Notes under the pieces: generated by a model | The model's database searches: none | What the model was told of the DNA's origin: nothing | What the model saw: the letters and a program-made list of their open reading frames with translations, nothing else | Origin: Herbidospora galbida | GTDB lineage: Bacteria; Actinomycetota; Actinomycetes; Streptosporangiales; Streptosporangiaceae | NCBI RefSeq assembly: GCF_005233835.1 | Contig: NZ_SZQA01000005.1 | Coordinates: 62,001-126,000 of the forward strand | Length of the DNA: 64,000 nucleotides | Reading direction: 5' to 3' | In this document: in pieces, positions 30,091 to 38,943 of the stretch | Layout of the letters: each line of letters opens with the position of its first letter | How positions within the stretch are numbered: position 1 is the stretch's first letter | Program-made: the position numbers and the translations under genes

Positions 30091-30330
30091 ATGGCTCACC
30101 GCATCACCCTCCTCGGCAAACCCGGCTGCCACCTGTGTGACGACGCCCGCGCCGTCATCGAACGCGTCGCGGCCGAACTCGGCGTCGAATGGGACGAGCG
30201 CGACATCACGCAGAACCCCGCCGACCTGGAGAAATACTGGGAGATGATTCCCGTCACACTCGTCGACGGAGTGCAGCACGACTACTGGCGGGTCGACGAG
30301 AACCGGCTGCGGCAGGCCCTCAAATCTTGA
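30091..30330 (+). CDS. glutaredoxin family protein
   Basis: This 79-aa thioredoxin-fold protein has the active site KPGCHLCDDA (Cys 13 and Cys 16) and the cis-Pro segment MIPVTLVDG. I start at the ATG at 30091, because the in-frame upstream part (from 30028) lacks a ribosome binding site. It is divergent from rex, and its 3' end overlaps the convergent membrane/ABM gene by 11 nt. Redox partner unknown. Confidence 0.88.
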   Translation: MAHRITLLGKPGCHLCDDARAVIERVAAELGVEWDERDITQNPADLEKYWEMIPVTLVDGVQHDYWRVDENRLRQALKS

Positions 30331-31900
30331 ACGTCGTGGGCAGCGGCACGACCTTCGCGGCGTTGACCGTGAGTTCGATCACATTCGTGGCCAGCACCAG
30401 CGGCTGACGCTCGGTGGCGAACCGCTCCATGTGGGCCTGGCGCTGGTGGTCGTGGAAGGCCGTCTGGTCGCGGTAGAGCTCGTAGACCAGCCGCTGGAGC
30501 GGGGCCGACTTCACGCCGTGGCAGACGAACAGCAGCGTGTCGGGCTCGTTGCGGAGCACCTGCTCGACGGTGTCTTCGGCGAGCTTGTCGAAGGCCTCGC
30601 CGGCGCCGTCCATCAGGGTGAAGACGGTCAGCATGCCGTAGATGGTCGGTGAGGGCCGGACCGAACCGGTCGCCGTCGCCGGGACCTGCGCCGCGGCCAT
30701 CGACTGGGCGGCCTGGACCTGGCCCGGGTAGAGCACCCCGGTGTTCGGCATCTGGAACTCGGTGGAGGCCGTCGGGGGCGGCACCGGCATGCCGTATTCG
30801 GGGGCCTGGGGGTTGTAGGCGTCGGCGGCCATGAGGGTGCCGGTCGCCGGGCCGCCGAAGTCGGGGGGCAGCGGCGGCTTGGGCGGCTGCTGCTGCGGCG
30901 GCGGGGGCTGCATGCGGGAGGCGTAGTCGAAGCCGCCGCCCTGCTGTTCGCCGGCGCGGTATTCGGCGACCAGGTCGCCGAGGCCCGAGCGGGGAGCGGG
31001 CGGGACCGCCGGCTGCGGACCGGTGGTGGGCATCGGCGGGCCGCCCATCGGGCCGCCGATGGGACCGCCCATGGGGGCGCTCATCGGCCCGCTCATCGGA
31101 CTGGCCATCGACTGCTGCTGCATACCGGCCACGCGGCGGCCGAGGCTCTGCTCCTGCCACACCGGCTGCTGGGGCTGCACCGGCATCGGGCCGCTCGGCG
31201 GGCCCTGTTGCGGGGCCGGCTCCTCCTCGTCGTCGTAGGGAGCGAGGGGGCGGTTGACGGCGTACCAGATGCCACCGGGGATGGCGGCCAGCAGCGCCGC
31301 GACGAAGATGCCCTGCACCAGGAAGAGCTGGGAGCCGATCGCGGCCATGCCGATGGGGGCCAGCACGACGGTGGCGTTCATGTTGTCGGCGTCGTAGTCG
31401 TCGCCCGAACGCATGCGGATCAGCGCCACGATCAGCGCGACGAACAGGATCACCAGGTCGAGCACGTGGACGCCGCGCGCCAGCCACTCGGGCGGGATGT
31501 CCCACTTCTCGGTGGCGATCGGCAGCGTCTTGTTGAAGCCGCTCTGCACCGGGTCGAGGGCCATGATGACCACGCCGACGAAGCTCAGGCCGCCGCCCAG
31601 GAGCCAGCCGCCGAGCCGGGCGGACCGCGACTCGGCGAGCAGCTGGATCAGTCCACCGGCCAGCCACAGCGGCGCCAGCAGCGCGCCGCCGATCTGGAAC
31701 ACGCGGAAAGTCAGGGGGCCGAACCCGAGAAGGGTGCCGACGGCGACCGCGCCGAGCCCGAGGCACACCGAGACCGTGGTGATCGCCCACGCCACGAGCC
31801 AGCCGGAGGACTCCTCACGGATCCGCCCGACCAGGACGCCTGTGGTGACCGCGGCGAGGATCGCCCCCGCGAACGCGATGACTGCGACAACGAGTTCCAT
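30320..31900 (-). CDS. membrane protein with proline-rich linker and C-terminal ABM-like domain
   Basis: This is a 526-aa protein of unusual build. Residues 1-220 hold about six transmembrane helices. Residues 225-410 are low-complexity, with Pro/Gln/Met/Gly runs including repeated GPM units. The last 110 residues (YGMLTVFTLMDGAGEAFDKLAEDTV, LVYELYRDQTAFHDHQRQAHMERF) match the antibiotic-biosynthesis-monooxygenase (ABM) dimeric barrel fold. The cytoplasmic ABM domain is probably tethered to the membrane. It lies between the rex-hem region and bldN. Function unknown; a heme- or quinone-related task is a guess from context. Confidence 0.75.
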   Translation of the reverse strand: MELVVAVIAFAGAILAAVTTGVLVGRIREESSGWLVAWAITTVSVCLGLGAVAVGTLLGFGPLTFRVFQIGGALLAPLWLAGGLIQLLAESRSARLGGWLLGGGLSFVGVVIMALDPVQSGFNKTLPIATEKWDIPPEWLARGVHVLDLVILFVALIVALIRMRSGDDYDADNMNATVVLAPIGMAAIGSQLFLVQGIFVAALLAAIPGGIWYAVNRPLAPYDDEEEPAPQQGPPSGPMPVQPQQPVWQEQSLGRRVAGMQQQSMASPMSGPMSAPMGGPIGGPMGGPPMPTTGPQPAVPPAPRSGLGDLVAEYRAGEQQGGGFDYASRMQPPPPQQQPPKPPLPPDFGGPATGTLMAADAYNPQAPEYGMPVPPPTASTEFQMPNTGVLYPGQVQAAQSMAAAQVPATATGSVRPSPTIYGMLTVFTLMDGAGEAFDKLAEDTVEQVLRNEPDTLLFVCHGVKSAPLQRLVYELYRDQTAFHDHQRQAHMERFATERQPLVLATNVIELTVNAAKVVPLPTTFKI

Positions 31901-32024
31901 GACGGACCAACTCTATGGCCTGTCCCTGTCCACACGCCCAGCCAGCGGGACTCGTCGGAAGCGTCCGTTACGGAAGGGATTACAGAGACAGCCCTCATTG
32001 TGTAATTTATGGGAGATTTCTAGA

Positions 32025-32702
32025 GTGGCGAGCACGCCGACTTCCCCTCTCCCATGGGATATCCGGATGCTGAACAGTTGGTCGTTAGCCGGGCTGGCCC
32101 CTTCGGTCACCTCTGGAGCGTTGCAGTCCGCGCCCGAGGCGGTCTCACCCGAGTTCGACGAGATGCGCACGCTGGTGCTGCGCGCCAAGACGGGCGACAC
32201 CGAGGCCTTCGGGCAGCTCTACGACCGGTACGTCGACCTCGTCTACCGGTACGTCTTCTTCCGCGTGGGCTCCCACCCCCTCGCCGAAGACCTGACGAGT
32301 GACACGTTCCTGCGCGCGCTGCGCAACATCTCCGACTTCACCTGGCAGGGCCGCGACTTCGGCGCCTGGCTCGTGACCATCGCCCGCAACCTGATCACCG
32401 ACCACTACAAGTCGGGCCGCAGCCGTCTTGAGGTGTCCACCGCCGAGGTCCTGGACACCCCGCTCGACGGCCACCACATCCCCGAGAACGCCGCGATCAC
32501 CAACATGGTGAACGAGCACGTCATGCGCGCCGTCCAGCAGCTCGGCCCCGAGCAGCAGGAGTGCGTGATCATGCGTTTCCTGTACGGCATGTCGCTCGCC
32601 GAGACCGCCGCCGCGATGGGCAAGAAGAGCGGCGCGATCAAGGCCCTCCAGTTCCGCGCCATCAAGGCGCTGGCCAGGTCGCTCCCGAAAGATCTCAGTT
32701 GA
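32025..32702 (+). CDS. bldN: ECF sigma factor BldN
   Basis: This 225-aa ECF-type sigma factor controls aerial development genes in Streptomyces. Region 2 runs through FGQLYDRYVDLVYRYVFFRVGSHPLAEDLTSDTFLRAL. The stretch FTWQGRDFGAWLVTIARN is nearly identical to S. coelicolor BldN, and region 4 is LGPEQQECVIMRFLYGMSLAETAAAMGKKSGAIKAL. I prefer the GTG at 32025 (GGGAG 9 nt upstream); an in-frame ATG at 32067 would trim 14 residues. The next gene is an RsbN-like anti-sigma factor. Confidence 0.92.
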   Translation: MASTPTSPLPWDIRMLNSWSLAGLAPSVTSGALQSAPEAVSPEFDEMRTLVLRAKTGDTEAFGQLYDRYVDLVYRYVFFRVGSHPLAEDLTSDTFLRALRNISDFTWQGRDFGAWLVTIARNLITDHYKSGRSRLEVSTAEVLDTPLDGHHIPENAAITNMVNEHVMRAVQQLGPEQQECVIMRFLYGMSLAETAAAMGKKSGAIKALQFRAIKALARSLPKDLS

Positions 32703-32783
32703 GAAACGCCCCGTAACCCCTCCGACGCGTCGTCGTTGGACCATTCGCAGGGGTGGGTGGATCTTCGAGCGGGAGCTCTGGCG

Positions 32784-33473
32784 ATGGGGTGGTGGCGTCT
32801 TCCGCGTGCGCGGCGTGCCGCGCGTATCGCCGCCCGTCTGGAGGAGCTCGGCCGCCGTGAGGCCGCAGGTCACGAGGGCGCCGGTCCCCGGGCCGAGTTC
32901 CGCGAGGGGCTGCGGGCCGAGTTGCTGCGTACACACCAGGAAGAACGCGCCGCGCCGCGGCGCCCCGGGCCGGCCCATGCGCGGCCGCGCATCCGACGTG
33001 TCCCCCTGCTGGTGCGGCTGCGGCCGTGGCTGGCCCTCGGCGCGATGGTCGGGGCGACCATGTCGGTGGCCGCGGTGACCTACTCGGCCGGGCCGGGCGA
33101 GGTGCTCTACCCGCTGAAGCGGGCGGCCGAGTCGACGCTGCTGACCCTTACCCGCAGCGAGGCCGAGCGCGCCGACCGGCAGATGACGGTGGCCCGCTCG
33201 CGCGCCGCCGAGGCCGCCGAACTGCTGAAGGCCGCCACGCCCGACCGCGCGGAACTGATCGGCCAGACCCTGGAAGACATGGACAGCACCACGCGGCTCG
33301 CGCTGGAGAAGGTGAAACAGCCCACCAAGCCGCCCGCGAAGGTCCGCCGGTTCGCCCGGGAGCAGAAGAAGGTCGTCGAGAAGATGGTGCCGAAGCTCGA
33401 CGCCGAGAACCGCGAGATCGCCACCGAGTACCTCAGCCTCATCGACGGCTACGCCGGGCCCGCCGGCAACTAG
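32784..33473 (+). CDS. rsbN: anti-sigma factor of RsbN type (DUF5667)
   Basis: This is a 229-aa single-pass membrane protein. The basic, Arg-rich N-terminal region (about 1-75) would face the cytoplasm and bind BldN. One transmembrane helix (WLALGAMVGATMSVAAVTYSA) follows. The outer part is a DUF5667 domain (EVLYPLKRAAESTLLTL, then long charged helices). Position directly after bldN matches bldN-rsbN of Streptomyces. I start at the ATG at 32784 with GGAG 8 nt upstream. Confidence 0.85.
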   Translation: MGWWRLPRARRAARIAARLEELGRREAAGHEGAGPRAEFREGLRAELLRTHQEERAAPRRPGPAHARPRIRRVPLLVRLRPWLALGAMVGATMSVAAVTYSAGPGEVLYPLKRAAESTLLTLTRSEAERADRQMTVARSRAAEAAELLKAATPDRAELIGQTLEDMDSTTRLALEKVKQPTKPPAKVRRFAREQKKVVEKMVPKLDAENREIATEYLSLIDGYAGPAGN

Positions 33474-33530
33474 CGCTGTTCACGCGCGGGCAACCGGGCG
33501 ACGGGACCCCAGCGGTTAAGCTCGGAGGTT

Positions 33531-34397
33531 ATGAAGCGGCTACTGAGACGGCGCGAAGCGGCGGAACTCGCGGGCGAGGTGGCGGCCGCGGCCGCGTTGC
33601 CGGCCCCGAGCGCCGAGCCCGATCCGACGGCCGCCGCCTTCTTCGACGTCGACAACACCATGGTCCGCGGGGCGTCGATCTACCACTTCGCCCGGGGCCT
33701 GGCCGCCCGGGGCCTGTTCACCACCGGCGACCTGGTCAAGTTCGCCGTCGGGCAGGCGATGTTCCGGGTCCGCGGCAACGAGAACCCCGACCACGTCGCC
33801 AAGGCCAAGGAGATGGCGCTGGCGTTCGTCGCCGGGCTGAAGGTCGACGAGGTCGTCCTGCTCGGCGAGGAGATATACGACGAGGTGATGGCCGACCGCA
33901 TCTGGTCGGGCACCCGGGCGCTGGCCCAGGCCCACCTCGACGCCGGTCAGCGGGTGTGGCTGGTCACCGCGACGCCGGTGGAGCTCGCCCACGTCATCGC
34001 CCGCCGCCTCGGCCTGACCGGCGCTCTCGGCACCGTCTCCGAGACCAAAGACGGCGCCTACACCGGCCATCTGGTGGGCGATTTACTGCACGGCCCGGCC
34101 AAGGCGGAGGCCGTCAGGGCGCTGGCCCGGCGTGAGGGGCTCGACCTGACCCGCTGCTCGGCCTACAGCGACTCGGCCAACGACCTGCCCATGCTGTCGC
34201 TGGTCGGCCACCCCTACGCGATCAACCCCGACACCGAGCTGCGCGAACACGCCCGCCAGCGGGGCTGGCAGGTGCGCGACTTCCGCACCACCCGCAAGGC
34301 GACCATGATCGGGCTGCCCATCGCGGCCACGGCGGGCGCGGTCGCGGGCGGCGTGGCGGCGGGCCTGGCCCTGCGACGCCACTACAAGAAGCACTAG
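33531..34397 (+). CDS. HAD-IB family hydrolase (SerB/CicA-like)
   Basis: This is a 288-aa phosphatase of the haloacid dehalogenase class. Motif I is [11 protein letters not shown] (residues 38-48), motif [13 protein letters not shown] and motif [17 protein letters not shown]-terminal hydrophobic stretch ([22 protein letters not shown]) may anchor it to the membrane. It pairs convergently with an acyltransferase, sharing the CTAG at both stops; a similar pairing is known in Mycobacterium (serB1 region). Substrate uncertain. Confidence 0.88.
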   Translation: MKRLLRRREAAELAGEVAAAAALPAPSAEPDPTAAAFFDVDNTMVRGASIYHFARGLAARGLFTTGDLVKFAVGQAMFRVRGNENPDHVAKAKEMALAFVAGLKVDEVVLLGEEIYDEVMADRIWSGTRALAQAHLDAGQRVWLVTATPVELAHVIARRLGLTGALGTVSETKDGAYTGHLVGDLLHGPAKAEAVRALARREGLDLTRCSAYSDSANDLPMLSLVGHPYAINPDTELREHARQRGWQVRDFRTTRKATMIGLPIAATAGAVAGGVAAGLALRRHYKKH

Positions 34398-35215
34398 AGG
34401 AAGAACGCCGGTCCGCGGCGCAGCCGCAGCGCGTTGAGCGAGCGCTGGATCGTCTCGCGGACCTGGTCGGTGAGCTCGAAGACGACCATCGGATCGTCGG
34501 CCTCGGCGGGGTCGACCTCGTCAGATCTGATCGGCTCGCCGAACTCGATCAGCCACTTCGACGGCAGCGGCACCAGCCCGAGCGGCCCGAACCACGGGAA
34601 CAGCGGCGTGATCGGCAGGTAGGGCAGGCCAAGCAGGCGGGCCGGCAGCCGCAGGTCGCCGATCTTCGGGTAGATCTCCTCGGCCCCGACGATCGAGCAC
34701 GGCACGATCGGCACCCCGGCCCTGATCGCGGAGGCGACGAACCCGCCCCGGCCGAACCGCTGAAGCTTGTAGCGCTGGGACCAGGGCTTGCCGATCCCCT
34801 TGAAGCCCTCGGGGAAGACCCCGACGAGCTCGCCCTTGCGCAGCAGCCGGTCGGCGTCTTCTTTGCAGGCCAGGGTGTGGCCGGTCTTGCGGGACAGGTG
34901 GCCGAGCAGCGGCAGCCGGTGGACGAGGTCGGCGCCGAGCAGCCGGACCGCCCGCCCGGCCTCGTCGTGGAGGGCGACCTGCAGCATCAGGGCGTCGACG
35001 GGGAGAGTGCCCGAGTGGTTGGCGACCACGAGGGCGCCGTCGGGCGGCAGGTTGTGCAGGCCGATGGTCTCGACGCGGAACCAGTGGCGGTAGAGCGGGC
35101 GCAGCAGTTCGAGGAGGACCTTGTCGTTGAGCTCCGCGTCGTAGCCGAACTCGTCGACCTCGTAGCGGCCCGAAAGACGGCGGGCGGCGAAGGTGAGCAG
35201 CTCCTCGGCGTTCAC
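34394..35215 (-). CDS. PlsC-family lysophospholipid acyltransferase
   Basis: This 273-aa enzyme probably acylates a lysophospholipid or glycolipid. The acceptor motif [11 protein letters not shown] is clear. The catalytic His lies in [12 protein letters not shown], where His and Asp are separated by six residues instead of the usual four, a variant I associate with this actinobacterial branch. The GTG at 35215 overlaps the epimerase stop as GTGA, indicating coupled expression. Confidence 0.85.
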   Translation of the reverse strand: MNAEELLTFAARRLSGRYEVDEFGYDAELNDKVLLELLRPLYRHWFRVETIGLHNLPPDGALVVANHSGTLPVDALMLQVALHDEAGRAVRLLGADLVHRLPLLGHLSRKTGHTLACKEDADRLLRKGELVGVFPEGFKGIGKPWSQRYKLQRFGRGGFVASAIRAGVPIVPCSIVGAEEIYPKIGDLRLPARLLGLPYLPITPLFPWFGPLGLVPLPSKWLIEFGEPIRSDEVDPAEADDPMVVFELTDQVRETIQRSLNALRLRRGPAFFL

Positions 35216-36198
35216 CGCGCGCCCCGGGTCTGCAGGAAGTCGTCGAACGCCGACGCGGTGGTGAACTTGGGCACCCAGCCGAACTCCTCGGCCAGCCGGC
35301 CCGAGTCGACCACCCGGCCGTGGCTCATCAGGGCGAGCTGGTCGGGCGTGAAATCCATGCGTCCGAGCGCGCGGGCGCCCTCGCCCAGGAACCGGAACGC
35401 CGGGGCCGGCACCGGCACCCAGAACCGCCCGGCCCGCCGCAGGCACTGCGACAGCAGCAGCACGCCGTCGCCGGCGACGTTGAAGACGCCGGGATGATCA
35501 TCGAGCGCGGCCAACCTGAGCACCTCGACCCCGTCGTCTTCGTGGACGAACTGGAGCCGCGGGTCGAAGCCGAGCACGGTCGGCCGCAGCGGCGCGCGAA
35601 AATAGCGCGTCAGCGGAGAGTCGACCTTGGGCCCGATGAAGTTCGCGAACCGCAGGGTCGTCGTCACCACGTCGGGCCGCCGCCGCGCGTAGCCGCGGAC
35701 GTAGCCCTCGACCTCGGAGGCGTCCTTGCCGTAGCCGGTGTGGGGGACCTCCACCGGCTCGCTGTCTTCGGTGAAGACGGCGGGATCGGTGGGCGAGGAG
35801 CCGTAGACGGCCGTGGTGGAACGGACGACGACCCGGCGCACGGTCTCGGAGCGCTGGCAGGCCGCGAGCAGCTGCATCGTGCCGATGACGTTGTGCTCTT
35901 TCATCGCCGGACGACTGCCGGCCGGCCCGCTCATCAGGCTCATGTGGACGACCGTGTCGATGTCGGCCGCCGCGATGACCTGGGCGATGTCGGGGCTGCG
36001 CAGGTCGACGCGGACGAACTCGACGCGGCCCAGGGGGTTGAGTTGGGCGCCGCCATCACGCGTTAGCGACGTCGGCGGCACCGTGTCGACTCCGATGACC
36101 CGGCTGACGGCCGGGTCGGCTGCGAGGACGCTCGCCAGCCGAGCGCCGATGTGCCGGGATATCCCGGTGACCAGGACAGTCCGGGTCACGGGACTCAT
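35212..36198 (-). CDS. NAD-dependent epimerase/dehydratase family protein
   Basis: This 328-aa extended short-chain dehydrogenase fold protein has the NAD motif VLVTGISRHIGARLA (residues 8-22) and the STTAVYG serine region. The usual YxxxK pair reads TGYGKDASEV, with Ala at the Lys position, so chemistry may differ from sugar epimerases. It stands between bS22 and the acyltransferase, the order of Rv0500B-galE2-Rv0502 in Mycobacterium tuberculosis. Substrate unknown. Confidence 0.85.
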   Translation of the reverse strand: MSPVTRTVLVTGISRHIGARLASVLAADPAVSRVIGVDTVPPTSLTRDGGAQLNPLGRVEFVRVDLRSPDIAQVIAAADIDTVVHMSLMSGPAGSRPAMKEHNVIGTMQLLAACQRSETVRRVVVRSTTAVYGSSPTDPAVFTEDSEPVEVPHTGYGKDASEVEGYVRGYARRRPDVVTTTLRFANFIGPKVDSPLTRYFRAPLRPTVLGFDPRLQFVHEDDGVEVLRLAALDDHPGVFNVAGDGVLLLSQCLRRAGRFWVPVPAPAFRFLGEGARALGRMDFTPDQLALMSHGRVVDSGRLAEEFGWVPKFTTASAFDDFLQTRGAR

Positions 36199-36227
36199 AG
36201 ACTCTTCCTCGCAGGGACCGCGGTGGG

Positions 36228-36326
36228 CTACTTCTTGTTACGCCGCTGGATGCGGGTCTTCTTGAGCAGCTTGCGGTGCTTCTTCTTGGCCATGCGCTTG
36301 CGGCGCTTCTTGATCACAGAGCCCAC
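36228..36326 (-). CDS. AURKAIP1/COX24-type mini-protein, likely ribosomal bS22
   Basis: This 32-aa, strongly basic protein begins [19 protein letters not shown] and ends RRNKK. It is almost identical to the 33-aa mycobacterial protein found on the small ribosomal subunit and named bS22. Start GTG at 36326, with a G-rich stretch upstream. It lies between the HTH gene and the epimerase, as in mycobacteria. It is too short for routine gene finding. Confidence 0.9.
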   Translation of the reverse strand: MGSVIKKRRKRMAKKKHRKLLKKTRIQRRNKK

Positions 36327-36463
36327 GGGACCCCCAGGTGAAGATAGACGTCGTACCGGTGCGCGAGCGCACACCGGCACAACAGCCTACCGGCGATCCA
36401 TGGTTGATCGTTCCCCTGGGGGACCCGCGTTGCCCTTGGTATCGCTAGTCGCTACAGGTCACT

Positions 36464-36667
36464 TCATCCAGCCTCGATGAAAGCGTCCCTCAGATAGTCG
36501 TGCACCGCCTGTTCGGGCACTCTGAAGGACCGGCCTACCCTGATGGCCGGCAACTCGCCCGAGTGCACGAGCCGGTACACCGTCATCTTGGACACCCGCA
36601 TGACGGTGGCCACTTCTGCCACCGTCAGGAACTTCACCTCGCTGAGAGGTCTTTCGCCTGCACCCAT
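36464..36667 (-). CDS. excisionase-type helix-turn-helix DNA-binding protein
   Basis: This is a protein of about 67 aa with a MerR/excisionase winged helix: LTVAEVATVMRVSKMTVYRLVHSGELPAIRVGRSFRVPEQ. I start at the ATG at 36667, preceded by GAAGAGG; in-frame ATG at 36715 would add 16 residues. Its relative in M. tuberculosis is Rv0500A. Not linked to any integrase here, so probably a chromosomal regulator. Confidence 0.85.
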   Translation of the reverse strand: MGAGERPLSEVKFLTVAEVATVMRVSKMTVYRLVHSGELPAIRVGRSFRVPEQAVHDYLRDAFIEAG

Positions 36668-36970
36668 CGGACGCCTCTTCCGCACGTGTTTCCGGGTTAT
36701 CCCCACTGGTGCCATTGCTCACGCACGTGTACTGCTGTCAGCGTAAGTCGGGACTTCATTGAGGCAAACCCCCCATTTCATCAGCCATCGGGGGATCTTG
36801 CCCGAGAAACACCGAAAAACGCTGGCCAGCAGCCGGACCGTGCCCCTCGCCTTGATCTTGGAACGGACCAACTTCTCTCACATTAGAGTCGCCCAGGATC
36901 ACTAAAAAGTTGGCAACCGGTCGACACACCAGTGCAAAAGCGGGCGTGAAACCCCCCAAAAGGGACGCCC
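36668..36970. other. intergenic region upstream of the HTH gene
   Basis: About 300 bp without a gene, lower in GC than the surroundings, with A/T-rich patches around 36780-36910. It probably carries the promoter of the HTH-bS22-epimerase-acyltransferase unit and the 3' end of the phosphatase message. No clear hairpin or operator was seen. Confidence 0.5.
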
Positions 36971-37741
36971 CTAAAGGCCGGCCGCCACACGTCGGAGCAG
37001 GTAGTCGGTCAACGGTCCGTAATAACGGGGCAGCACGTTGTCATCCAGGGGGACGGTGACCGCGATCTTCCCCTCGGCTTCTCCCACGAAAAGGGCCGGA
37101 TCGTTGCAGTCGGCGAACCCGACCGTCTCGACGCCGGCCTCTCCGGCCGCGCCTGCCCAGCCGTGGTCGGCGACGACGAAATCCGGTCTCTGTTCTTCGA
37201 GCATCTTCCGCATCGGAGCGGAGTCGTGCGTGTGCACAAGGGCACCGCCGTCGTCGAGGAGGGCGACGTCGTCGATGTAGCGGATCGAGCGCCGGCGGCC
37301 GAACGAACCGGGAAGGTACGTCCACCCTTCCGCCGGAGTAAGCAGAGTCGCCCCCTGAGTCACGACGAAACGAGCGATAGCCATGTGAACGACCATCAGC
37401 CCGGTCGGGTGCCCCGTGGCGATGATCATCTTGGGGTTCGGGCGCCGCAGCGCCACCGCGATCCGGTCGCCCATCGCGTCGAGGGCCGCGACGGTCCGCT
37501 CAGGGTCGATCGTGTCCTGGCCCGACCGGTGGCCCGGATCGGCCACCACGCCCGCCGACTTGGCCATCAGATCGAGGACGTCGCGGTAGGTCCAGGCGCC
37601 CTCGAAGGTCAGCCCGAACATGTAGTGGGGGTCGCGCACCGCGAGCGACCGGTAGTGGTCGAGGTTGTTCTCACGGCTCGTGGCGACGTCACCGGCGATG
37701 CGGGTGCGGACGAGGTGGTCGATGAGCTCTGCTCGCGTCAT
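36971..37741 (-). CDS. actinobacterial phosphatase-annotated protein
   Basis: This is a 256-aa protein of a family usually labelled phosphatase in actinobacteria. Conserved blocks include RTRIAGDVATSRENNLDHY, DPGHRSGQDTIDPERTVAALD, IIATGHPTG, VVADHGWAGAAGEAG and FADCNDPALF. The His/Asp-rich blocks suggest a metal or phosphate site, but I cannot name the reaction. The ATG overlaps the acuC stop as ATGA, so the two are co-expressed. Confidence 0.7.
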   Translation of the reverse strand: MTRAELIDHLVRTRIAGDVATSRENNLDHYRSLAVRDPHYMFGLTFEGAWTYRDVLDLMAKSAGVVADPGHRSGQDTIDPERTVAALDAMGDRIAVALRRPNPKMIIATGHPTGLMVVHMAIARFVVTQGATLLTPAEGWTYLPGSFGRRRSIRYIDDVALLDDGGALVHTHDSAPMRKMLEEQRPDFVVADHGWAGAAGEAGVETVGFADCNDPALFVGEAEGKIAVTVPLDDNVLPRYYGPLTDYLLRRVAAGL

Positions 37742-38922
37742 GGCAGTGGATCCAGACCGTGGTAGGGGAAGACGGCGTTCCGGGTGGCCATAATCGCGCG
37801 GTCGATCGGATCGGCCGGGTCGTAACCCTCGGAGATGGGCCGATATTCGGGCGTGCGGCCGTCGGTCATCGTGAGCGGCGGCAGCTCGCCGGTCCGCGCC
37901 CGGACGAACTCGCGCCACGCCTCGGGGGTGGCGGTGTCGGGCTCGACGGGAGCCCCGGCGGCCTCGGCGATCAGGTGGGTCCAGGCCCTCGGCACCACCT
38001 GGACCAGCTCGTATCCCCCGCCGCCGGTGGCGAGCCACCGCCCGCCGGCCGTCTCGTGGGCCAGCTTGTGCAGTTCCCGGTACGCCGTCCGCTGCCCGTC
38101 GAGCGAGAGCATCAGGTGGGCCAGCGGGTCGAGGGCGTGGGAGTCGCAGCCGTGCTGGGTGACCAGGAAGTCGGGGGCGAACTCGCGCAGCAGCGGCGGC
38201 ACGACCGCGTGGAAGGCCCGCAGCCAGCCCGCGTCGCCGCAGCCGGCCGGGAGCGGCACGTTCACCGCCGTCCCCTCGGCGCCGGTCTCCTCGGCGAAGC
38301 CAGTGCCGGGGAAGAGGGTGCGGGGCGATTCGTGGAGGCTGATCGTCAGCACCCGGGGGTCGTCGAAGAACATGGCCTGCACGCCGTCGCCGTGGTGGAC
38401 GTCGACGTCGACGTAGGCGATCTTCTCGACCCCCTGGGCCAGCAGCCAGGCGATGGCGACGGCCGGGTCGTTGTAGACGCAGAAGCCGCTGGCCGTGGCG
38501 GGCATGGCGTGGTGGAGCCCCCCGGCGACGTTCAGCGCGTGCATCGCGCCGCCCTGGTGGACCTGCTTCACGGCCTCCAGCGTCGCCCCGGCGATCAGGG
38601 CGGAGGCCTCGTGGACGCCGACGAAGGCGGGGTTGTCACTCGTGCCCAGCCCCGCCCGCAGATCGGGCCGCCCGTCGCGCGAGACCTGCTTGACGGCTTC
38701 GATGTAGTCGCGCTTGTGCACGCTCGCGAGGTCGTCGTCGGTGGCCGGCTCACAGGGCACGATCTCGACCGCGTCGAGCACGCCGAGCTCCCGCGCCAGC
38801 GCCATGGTCAACTCGACCCGCACCGGCGCGAGGGGATGGTGGGGACCGAAGTCGTACGACGTCAGGGCGTCGTCCCAGACGACCCGCACGGGTCCGCAGG
38901 CGCCACGCGCGAAGTCGCTCAT
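37738..38922 (-). CDS. acuC: AcuC-type histone-deacetylase-like hydrolase
   Basis: This 394-aa zinc hydrolase probably deacetylates protein lysines, for example acetyl-CoA synthetase, as AcuC does in Bacillus. The active-site His pair is in GGLHHAMP. Zinc ligands lie in DVDVHHGDGVQ and in the Asp of QHGCDSHALDPLAHL; the late GGGGY tyrosine is present. The start is the ATG at 38922; a TTG at 38931 is possible. It is upstream of the phosphatase-like gene. Confidence 0.9.
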   Translation of the reverse strand: MSDFARGACGPVRVVWDDALTSYDFGPHHPLAPVRVELTMALARELGVLDAVEIVPCEPATDDDLASVHKRDYIEAVKQVSRDGRPDLRAGLGTSDNPAFVGVHEASALIAGATLEAVKQVHQGGAMHALNVAGGLHHAMPATASGFCVYNDPAVAIAWLLAQGVEKIAYVDVDVHHGDGVQAMFFDDPRVLTISLHESPRTLFPGTGFAEETGAEGTAVNVPLPAGCGDAGWLRAFHAVVPPLLREFAPDFLVTQHGCDSHALDPLAHLMLSLDGQRTAYRELHKLAHETAGGRWLATGGGGYELVQVVPRAWTHLIAEAAGAPVEPDTATPEAWREFVRARTGELPPLTMTDGRTPEYRPISEGYDPADPIDRAIMATRNAVFPYHGLDPLP

Positions 38923-38943
38923 AGCCAGCAAATTACCGCACGG

